DNA from: Bacteroidota bacterium
Lineage (GTDB): Bacteria > Bacteroidota > Ignavibacteria > UBA10030 > BY39
NCBI GenBank assembly: GCA_018830765.1
Contig: JAHJRJ010000024.1
Span: 1 to 21,205, forward strand
Direction of reading: 5' to 3'
Length of the DNA: 21,205 bases
Position numbers and translations under genes: made by a program. Below the pieces are notes generated by a model that was given only the letters and a program-made list of their open reading frames with translations, was not told the DNA's origin and ran no database searches. Below are positions 16,022 to 21,205 of the stretch, one piece after another (position 1 is the stretch's first letter; every line of letters begins with the position of its first letter).

Positions 16022-16182
16022 TGTATTCTATTTACCATTTCTTTCGATCAATCGTCAAGAACAAAGCACATTTCAAAACATCAAAGAAGTTAGATGAATT
16101 CCCGTTCAACAAGAAATTGCTTTCTTGTAAAAACGCTGGTGTATTTCCCGATATGGCAATCAGGATAAACAAGGAAAAATCG
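16021..16182 (+). pseudogene. 5' remnant of a probable restriction endonuclease gene
   Basis: The ATG at 16021 overlaps the stop of methyltransferase 1 (TAATG), the classic coupling of a two-gene restriction-modification operon. About 53 codons read well: MYSIYHFFRSIVKNK..., LDEFPFNKKLLSCKNAGVFPD, MAIRINKE. The frame then runs into the out-of-frame porQ 3' copy starting at 16176 and stops at 16230. FPD and the surrounding residues look like the start of a nuclease, but no catalytic motif remains. The gene was cut off where the second restriction-modification system joined. The call as endonuclease rests on context. Confidence 0.6.
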
Positions 16183-16336
16183 ATTATGCCTTCAACTCGA
16201 TGGGAAAGATCGGTGGACTGCATAGGGTGACTATTGGAATTTTACTGTAATGATTTGAATAATGAACTACGAAGATGAACACAATGCGATATAAAGAGTT
16301 TCCCCTAGGTAATGGAAAGATTATACAGGGCGATTG
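16176..16336 (+). repeat. 161-bp direct repeat, copy 2 (porQ tail remnant to methyltransferase 2 start)
   Basis: Copy of 15008-15168. Positions 16182-16250 still encode, in frame, the porQ C-terminus (DYAFNSMGKIGGLHR-VTIGILL, stop at 16248-16250), with two conservative changes (I to V and V to I) and mostly third-position or synonymous differences otherwise. The remnant has no start. The pattern of changes shows it evolved as a working porQ 3' end before arriving here. Confidence 0.93.
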
Positions 16337-17153
16337 CCTTGAAGTGTTGAAAATGCTACCGGAAAATGAGGCAGTTTTGGCTTTCACTTCTCCACCATAT
16401 TTGAATGCAATTAACTATGAAGAACACGTTGAAAAGCTGAATAGCAAAAAGAAGCGGTGGGAAAGAAAAGAGATTTCCTATGAAGAATATAAGCAGTTCC
16501 TGATGGATAGATTCAAAGCGTTGCTCCGCGTAATTCAGCCTGGCGGACATAATGTTGTAAATATCTCTCCTGTGTCGTGGAATGGTGAGCGAACTGCGTT
16601 GCCTTTTCACTTTGTTGGCTGGATGGAGGAAATCGGATGGAAATTCCGAGAAGACATTGTTTGGGAAAAACCCATAGCGCGTGATCGGAGATCGGGTGTT
16701 CTTTTGCAGCATCCCTATCCGGGGTATTATTACCCAAGTCTCGTAGCCGAATATGTATTTGTGTTTCAAAAACCTGCCGAAAAAGAAAGCAAAGAAAATA
16801 TTTATTGGTTTCGAACACCCAAAGAGAAAGAGTCTAACCGAATTGATCTCTCAGATTATCAAGGCGAAAAGAGTAAAAATGTCTGGAAGGTACGTCCAGT
16901 TGCCCCACAAGAGAATATCCACCCTTGTCCATTTCCGGTGGAACTTGCTGATCGTGTTATCCAGCTTTATTCATATAAGAATGATATTGTTATTGATATA
17001 TTCGCTGGAAGCGGACAAACGAACCTGGCTGCTCAGCGAGCGGGCAGGCGACATATTGGGATTGAAACTCAAACTGAATATATAAATTATGCTGTCAAGA
17101 AAATAAATGCTGAAATCGCACAGCAAACACTCTCGTTCGAAACGGCGAGGTAA
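16275..17153 (+). CDS. DNA methyltransferase 2, beta-class (probably N4-cytosine)
   Basis: The 292-residue enzyme has the same opening as methyltransferase 1 (MNTMRYKEFPLGNGKIIQGDC) and then diverges fully. Motif IV is SPPY (residues 39-42, followed by LNAINYEE), typical of N4-cytosine methyltransferases. Motif I, DIFAGSGQT (from residue 241), lies near the C-terminus with RAGRRHIGIE, which gives the beta-class order. The centre holds HNVVNISPVSW, the VGWMEEIGWKFREDIVWEKP strand and the ENIYWFRTPKEKE segment, likely the target-recognition part. It is followed, with overlap or an 8-bp gap depending on start choice, by a probable endonuclease gene. The pair is therefore read as a complete type II restriction-modification system, modifying and cutting the same unknown site. 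Confidence 0.9.
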   Translation: MNTMRYKEFPLGNGKIIQGDCLEVLKMLPENEAVLAFTSPPYLNAINYEEHVEKLNSKKKRWERKEISYEEYKQFLMDRFKALLRVIQPGGHNVVNISPVSWNGERTALPFHFVGWMEEIGWKFREDIVWEKPIARDRRSGVLLQHPYPGYYYPSLVAEYVFVFQKPAEKESKENIYWFRTPKEKESNRIDLSDYQGEKSKNVWKVRPVAPQENIHPCPFPVELADRVIQLYSYKNDIVIDIFAGSGQTNLAAQRAGRRHIGIETQTEYINYAVKKINAEIAQQTLSFETAR

Positions 17154-18318
17154 GAAGAAATTGAAAGTTGACGCTAAGATTGAAAACCTAAAGTACGTCC
17201 CTTCTCTCTGCCTAAAGCTCAAAACTCTTGGTATCGACGAATTTCTTTCAGGGACAGCGTTTAACAACGCAGCTTTTATTCTCTCCTACAATCAGAATAC
17301 ATTCTCCATAAGCCATTGGGTTTCTCCGAAACGTACTCGCAGCTATCCTTACTCTCGTGTATATGATACCATGGATGCGCGAACACGGGTGACGATAATT
17401 CCATTTCTTAAAGATGAAGGCAAGCAGGGTGATCGTGACTTTATTCAATGGGACACCGTTTCTTTGATGAGCCTTCTTGGTGTCTACGTTATTCTCGGTT
17501 ACTACAAAAAAGCTGTTAAGAGCTCTAATTATCAACACAAAATTACAGAACAGGAATTCGATTACAATTATCTCAAACAACGTCTCGACGAGCTTTCTCA
17601 TTATAAGCTCGACGCACTCCATTGGAACCTTAATGAACTTAATAAAAACCTTCTCAACATTGCTGAGCTTAGCAAGTTCCATTACAAAAAGATTTCAAAG
17701 CAAACAGGCGTAGAAATGCACGGGGAGCAAGGGATATCTAAAAGAATCGAAGTTATCAAAGATAGCGTTGATAAGTTTCAGAGTAATTCAAGGGAGCTTG
17801 CCTCGTCAGCGCAAAAACGAGAATATCAAACCATCCAGCCAAAAGAAAGTGTTATCGAGGAAAAAGCGACAATCACAATCAAGAATTATCTTGGTGGTTT
17901 TTATTACTTCACGGTCGATGAAGTTCTCCTTAACAACAATAGTCTTTTTTTGATTGAGAAAAAGCACAGTGAAAACTCTCTTGTCCCAAGTATCGCCGAC
18001 ATTAAAGACGGATTAGTCAAGATGATCCTTTACTCGAACTTTCCTGAAGTGATGGTTGCTGGTAAATTTTATCCTCATCATCCAACCCTCGGGCTTACTT
18101 CGAAAAATGTTCGTGAACAATGTCATACTCTTTCTACTGAAGAAGAGTTAACTTCGTTTTTCTCTACAAACAATTTTACTAATAAAGCAGCTCAGTCCCT
18201 TCAGGACTTATTCAATGAAGGGCGTAAAAACAACATAGTGATTTTCTTAATGGACAGCAGAACTCCAAAATTACAGAATGAAATTATTGGAGAATTTCTT
18301 GAACGTAGAAAAGAATAA
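17107..18318 (+). CDS. Probable type II restriction endonuclease, PD-(D/E)XK-like
   Basis: I cannot name the family of this 403-residue protein. It is cytoplasmic, with a central helical or coiled-coil region (about 150-235; LKQRLDELSHYKLDALHWNL, then KRIEVIKDSVDKF) and a C-terminal domain. Near residues 268-290 it shows FTVDEVLLNNNSLFLIEKKHSE: an acidic pair D271/E272, then E284-K-K286, which fits the D/E...(D/E)xK catalytic layout of restriction nucleases. A GDRDFIQWDTVSLMSLLGVYV block (about 108-128) looks conserved. The ATG at 17107 overlaps methyltransferase 2 by 47 bp. A TTG at 17161, preceded by GAGGTAAGAAG and 8 bp after the methyltransferase stop, is an attractive alternative start; it would remove a very basic 18-residue leader. 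Context (directly after a methyltransferase) supports the endonuclease call more than the sequence alone. Confidence 0.68.
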   Translation: MLKSHSKHSRSKRRGKKKLKVDAKIENLKYVPSLCLKLKTLGIDEFLSGTAFNNAAFILSYNQNTFSISHWVSPKRTRSYPYSRVYDTMDARTRVTIIPFLKDEGKQGDRDFIQWDTVSLMSLLGVYVILGYYKKAVKSSNYQHKITEQEFDYNYLKQRLDELSHYKLDALHWNLNELNKNLLNIAELSKFHYKKISKQTGVEMHGEQGISKRIEVIKDSVDKFQSNSRELASSAQKREYQTIQPKESVIEEKATITIKNYLGGFYYFTVDEVLLNNNSLFLIEKKHSENSLVPSIADIKDGLVKMILYSNFPEVMVAGKFYPHHPTLGLTSKNVREQCHTLSTEEELTSFFSTNNFTNKAAQSLQDLFNEGRKNNIVIFLMDSRTPKLQNEIIGEFLERRKE

Positions 18319-18459
18319 GATATTTTACTTTTTTATTTTTACCCTCATTCTATTTGCGAAGTGTAATAAGGAATGATAAGATCTATTTAGTTTACGTGCT
18401 ATTTCATTTCATGTCATCGTAGGGAAATTTTTGCTGATAAACTCTAAGTCTTTCTTCGT

Positions 18460-18927
18460 CTATCTTCGGCGTATACGCGGCTTAATGCCGAGACGACGAA
18501 TAGCTAAAAGTGATCCACTTGAAATTCCAAATTTCGCAGCTATCTCGTGTATAGGAACCTTCCCGTACATTTTATCTAATATCTCTATGTCTTTTTTTGT
18601 CCACCGATGCATATTTCCCTTCTTGAGCTTTAAGCTATATTGCATAGCTAATATAGCTGTAGTGGTTCTGTTCAGTTTTTTTCCGATTTCTTTGTGCTTC
18701 ATACTGCGATAATTCTTAATTAAAAAATCTTTCTCCTCATCAGTCCATGGCCTACATATCCCCTTTCGGATTCCAAGAAGACTCGCTTTGCGTATAATGG
18801 AGTCTCTCGACCGTTGTAAATAATTAATAATATCAGCGTTAGATTTGATCGGAAAATATTTTTTTAAGTATTCTACATCTTCTGAACTCCAATATCTATA
18901 ATTTTTGTTTTGTTTAATACGTACCAT
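18460..18927 (-). CDS. Small DNA-binding protein of three Myb/SANT-like helix-turn-helix units
   Basis: The 155-residue basic protein is three repeats with an exact 48-residue period, each opening with a Trp: W13 (YWSSEDVEYLKKYF), W61 (PWTDEEKDFLIKNY) and W109 (RWTKKDIEILDKMY). Each then carries a helix-turn-helix with small and basic residues (e.g. IGKKLNRTTTAILAM; IAAKFGISSGSLLAI). WT-x-E/D-E/D-x-x-x-L is typical of Myb/SANT- or GcrA-like bacterial and phage DNA-binding proteins. Tandem units suggest binding to an extended or repeated site. The start has a TGGAG Shine-Dalgarno. It lies 22 bp after the ZIP transporter on the same strand and convergent to the restriction gene, so it could belong to the metal operon or to the restriction island. 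No target is visible. Confidence 0.8.
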   Translation of the reverse strand: MVRIKQNKNYRYWSSEDVEYLKKYFPIKSNADIINYLQRSRDSIIRKASLLGIRKGICRPWTDEEKDFLIKNYRSMKHKEIGKKLNRTTTAILAMQYSLKLKKGNMHRWTKKDIEILDKMYGKVPIHEIAAKFGISSGSLLAIRRLGIKPRIRRR

Positions 18928-18949
18928 AAGCTATGTCTCCAGACTTTAT

Positions 18950-19699
18950 TTAATGCCCTTCCATAAAACTTACAATCATTAATCTACTCAGGTAAAACAA
19001 AAGCATCCCTACGAATACAACCATCGGAGTGATGCGATTTTCGGAACGATTGATTTCGGGGATCAGATCGCTTGCCCCAACGTACACAGCGACACCTGCC
19101 GACAAAGCAAAAACATATCCAACAATTTTAATATCGACCTCTGCAAGGAAAAATACCGAAAGAACACCTAACATCGTAGCGGTAGCACACGAAGCCGTTG
19201 CCAGGAACGCTGCCTTTTTAGATTGATTCGATGCCAACATAATTGAAGAAATTGTGATACCCTCGGGAATCTTGTGGAGCGTGATGCCGAAAAACAGCAT
19301 CAGTCCGATATAAAAATCGAAATGAAAGCCAGCGGATATTGCTAACCCGTCGAAGAAAGCGTGTATAAAAAGACCGAGCACGGCTGAATAACTTGCAGTT
19401 TTAGAAATCATGATATCGGTGTGCGTTTCCTCGCCGAAGTGCAGGTGTCCGATAAAAGTATGCTCAAAAAAATGAATTAGTGCAAAACCAAACAAGAAAA
19501 ACAGCGGGGCTTGCGGACCAATTTTATCGATACTTTCAGGAATCAGCTCTAAGAAAACAAGTGCCAGTATAAACCCAGCGCCTAATGCAATCAGATACTC
19601 CTGAATTTTTCTGGGCCATTCATGTCGCAGTGTAATTAGATAACCGCCTAAAAGTTCTGCGCCCGCAGCTAACAAACCGAATAAGATTATTGTCAACAT
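18950..19699 (-). CDS. ZIP-family divalent metal transporter
   Basis: The 249-residue inner-membrane protein has about seven to eight membrane segments. Family residues are in place: HAFFDGLAI (H113, D117) in the fourth segment and HKIPEG (H142, E146) in the fifth, the two metal-binding motifs of ZIP zinc/iron permeases, plus ELIPES (E51). A His-rich loop (HFFEH, GHLHFGEETHTD; about residues 76-95) sits between segments three and four, where ZIPs often carry metal-binding His. It probably brings Zn2+ (or Fe2+/Mn2+) into the cytoplasm. Two bases separate it from the upstream TPR gene and 22 bases from the downstream HTH gene, so the three look like one operon. Confidence 0.9.
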   Translation of the reverse strand: MLTIILFGLLAAGAELLGGYLITLRHEWPRKIQEYLIALGAGFILALVFLELIPESIDKIGPQAPLFFLFGFALIHFFEHTFIGHLHFGEETHTDIMISKTASYSAVLGLFIHAFFDGLAISAGFHFDFYIGLMLFFGITLHKIPEGITISSIMLASNQSKKAAFLATASCATATMLGVLSVFFLAEVDIKIVGYVFALSAGVAVYVGASDLIPEINRSENRITPMVVFVGMLLFYLSRLMIVSFMEGH

Positions 19700-19701
19700 T
19701 T

Positions 19702-20862
19702 TTATAACTGTCCGTAAGATTTTTTGATAAATTGTCGGGCTTGTTCTCTTGAGTTTTGGTAAGCCGTCATATTAAGAACTTTGTTGTATTGCTTAATTGC
19801 CAAGTCTCTTTTTGATTGTAAGTCGTATATCATTCCGATTTTTAAGTTAGTTAAAACCATAAACCCCGATTGGTCCCCCATATCTAACGATCGGGAAAGC
19901 TCGTCGCATTTATAAAAATTTTTCAACGCCTCATCCAACATAGATGTATTGAAATAATTCAGCCCTAAATAATAATATGCTTCACGCAGCACAATGTGGT
20001 TGTAACCGTTTTGGTAATTGGAATTCCTATTAATAATCTCGCTGAAAACTTTTTGCACATCTTCCCATCTGCCGAGAGCGACATGGAGTCTGCCAACATA
20101 TCGATGGAAGATAGGATTGTTAGGATACTTCTTGAAAATTTTTAGAGCAAGCGGTAAAGCTTGGCTGTATTGCTTTTCGTAATTGAGTAGTAATTGAATA
20201 AGAAAATAAGTTGCTTCGATGTTAGCATACTTTGCTTGGTCGGCAGCTTGTTTCAACTGTTGTATGCCCAACATTTTGTCGCCGGGCGGGAATAATATTA
20301 CGAACGGCTTAATGATCGGATATTCGTTAGGAATCACATCACGGTAATAATTATAAATCCCCATACCGAGCAGTACGTCGATGTTGTCCGGTTCAAGCTT
20401 GTATGCTTGATGCACTATTGGGATAGCCAGTCTTCCGTCGTTGGCAGCGTGTAACCACTGTTCGCGATGTACACGCAGTCGTCCTCGAAAACCAATTGCT
20501 CCTCCCTTGAAGAACAAGCCCGTTACGTCGTTTGGGTTTGCCTCCAATCTTTTATCGCAGATAGAAATGACGTTCGCAAGAAGCGAATAAAATCTTCCAT
20601 CACTACTCTTATCGTCGGGATCAATCAATATTTTCCACCACTCAACCATCGCTATAAAAAAATATCCCGACGGGTGACTCGGATTGATTTTTATAAGTTT
20701 TTGGAATTCGCTTCTGGCACTGTCGAATTGCATGCCGTAAATAAAATCGACTCCACGTCGTGTATGATAATCGGCAGAGCTGTCCGGCAGCCACTGCGCA
20801 AGGGCGTTCGAGTAAATCAGTAAGATTGGAAACGATATAATTGTTAGAAGTTTTATTCGCAT
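19702..20862 (-). CDS. Exported tetratricopeptide-repeat protein
   Basis: The 386-residue protein starts with a signal peptide (MRIKLLTIISFPILLIYSNALAQ, cleavage after about residue 22). An N-terminal TPR follows (GVDFIYGMQFDSARSEFQKL, then NPSHPSGYFFIAMVEWW), and further TPR-like helices repeat along the chain (QALPLALKIFKKYPNNPIFHRYVGRLH; LGRWEDVQKVFSEIINRNS; ALKNFYKCDELSRSL; AIKQYNKVLNMTAYQ). It is probably a periplasmic scaffold; no catalytic motif is seen. Its stop lies 2 bp before the ZIP transporter start, so the genes are translationally coupled. A link between the TPR protein and metal uptake is possible but unproven. A stronger Shine-Dalgarno-like AAGGAGGGG sits about 30 bp upstream, too far to serve this ATG directly. 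Confidence 0.82.
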   Translation of the reverse strand: MRIKLLTIISFPILLIYSNALAQWLPDSSADYHTRRGVDFIYGMQFDSARSEFQKLIKINPSHPSGYFFIAMVEWWKILIDPDDKSSDGRFYSLLANVISICDKRLEANPNDVTGLFFKGGAIGFRGRLRVHREQWLHAANDGRLAIPIVHQAYKLEPDNIDVLLGMGIYNYYRDVIPNEYPIIKPFVILFPPGDKMLGIQQLKQAADQAKYANIEATYFLIQLLLNYEKQYSQALPLALKIFKKYPNNPIFHRYVGRLHVALGRWEDVQKVFSEIINRNSNYQNGYNHIVLREAYYYLGLNYFNTSMLDEALKNFYKCDELSRSLDMGDQSGFMVLTNLKIGMIYDLQSKRDLAIKQYNKVLNMTAYQNSREQARQFIKKSYGQL

Positions 20863-20920
20863 ATATATTAAAAAGTGGGCGACACACAGCCGTCCCCTCC
20901 TTGTTCATTTAATGATTCGA

Positions 20921-21205
20921 TTATTTCAGATATTTACCGATGTCTTCTAGAACCACGAGACGAATACCACCCTTCTTGTAAATTGCGCCTTTGATGAAAA
21001 CCGTGATACCGATGTAAGGTTTTACTTGATCTGCGAGCGGTGATTCCGCAGCAGTAGAAGTTAAAAACACTAACTTACCTGTTCCTTTTTCAAGTAGGAC
21101 GAAAGTTCCACCTTTCTTCTGGTTATCTACGGTAATTTCCACACCTGCTGGACTTGTAGGTTTAATATTGTCTTTCACATATGTTGTGAGTTCGACTATC
21201 TCACC
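20921..21205 (-). CDS. C-terminal part of a gene cut by the right window edge
   Basis: The minus-strand frame stays open to the last base: upstream of the GTG at 21178 it reads GEIVELTTYVKDNIKP, so that GTG is an internal Val and the start lies outside the window. The visible 94 residues form a small beta-rich domain with GGTFVLLEKGTGKLVFL, then KPYIGITVFIKGAIYKKGGIRLVVLEDI near the end. The YIG..V.IKG......G...LVVLEDI pattern resembles an OB-fold or SH3-like barrel, as in some exported or nucleic-acid-binding proteins. Family and location are unknown. About 58 bp separate it from the TPR gene downstream on the same strand, with an AAGGAGGGG between. Confidence 0.6.
   Translation of the reverse strand, partial: GEIVELTTYVKDNIKPTSPAGVEITVDNQKKGGTFVLLEKGTGKLVFLTSTAAESPLADQVKPYIGITVFIKGAIYKKGGIRLVVLEDIGKYLK

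Noticed and set aside
16356..16818. Minus-strand open frames opposite methyltransferase 2
   Set aside because: They are shadows of a gene with clear SPPY and FAGSG motifs on the plus strand.
21176..21178. GTG at 21178 as the start of an 85-residue protein
   Set aside because: The frame remains open to the window edge with sensible residues upstream and there is no Shine-Dalgarno, so the gene most likely begins outside the window.

Overview
The window looks like a chromosomal stretch from a Gram-negative bacterium of the Bacteroidota/Chlorobiota group, most likely Ignavibacteria-like. This is inferred from family content, not from any marker gene: a PorQ/PorV-type outer-membrane protein, a CBM9/DUF5916 protein, a TonB-dependent receptor with an N-terminal carboxypeptidase-regulatory-like domain, several exported TPR proteins, modest A+T richness and mostly weak Shine-Dalgarno sequences. 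There are no rRNA or tRNA genes and no CRISPR array that I can see.

Layout. (1) 86-3332: an exported protein of four tandem copies of an unfamiliar domain, followed 16 bp later by an Omp85-like outer-membrane barrel; they look co-transcribed. (2) 3333-5650: acetate kinase, with a copy of one palindromic repeat family on each side; the second copy carries a 64-bp palindromic insert. Both intergenic stretches also hold degenerate low-complexity repeats. (3) 5651-8317: CBM9/DUF5916 outer-membrane protein. (4) 8368-9663: a small unknown protein, a MarC-family membrane protein and a decayed short-chain dehydrogenase pseudogene. (5) 9754-13809: a near-consensus sigma70 promoter drives a small membrane protein and an overlapping HTH_34-type winged-helix regulator; a second unit encodes an exported TPR protein and a TonB-dependent receptor. 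Both units carry the same 13-bp palindrome (ACAAAG-YR-CTTTA) just after the -10 box, so the regulator probably controls itself and the receptor unit. (6) 13810-14134: a structured, MITE-like inverted-repeat element and a probable terminator.

(7) 14135-18318 is the accessory island and the most interesting part: porQ-like gene, DNA methyltransferase 1, a 5' remnant of a probable restriction gene, a diverged second copy of the porQ 3' end plus the methyltransferase start, methyltransferase 2, and a probable PD-(D/E)XK restriction endonuclease. A 161-bp direct repeat (15008-15168 / 16176-16336, about 92% identical by eye) records how one restriction-modification system was stacked into another downstream of porQ, cutting off the first system's endonuclease.

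(8) 18460-21205, minus strand: a gene running in from the right edge (OB-fold-like C-terminus), then an exported TPR protein, a ZIP metal transporter and a small protein of three Myb/SANT-like helix-turn-helix units with an exact 48-residue period; the last three are tightly packed.

All assignments were made by reading motifs and translations; no database search was run.
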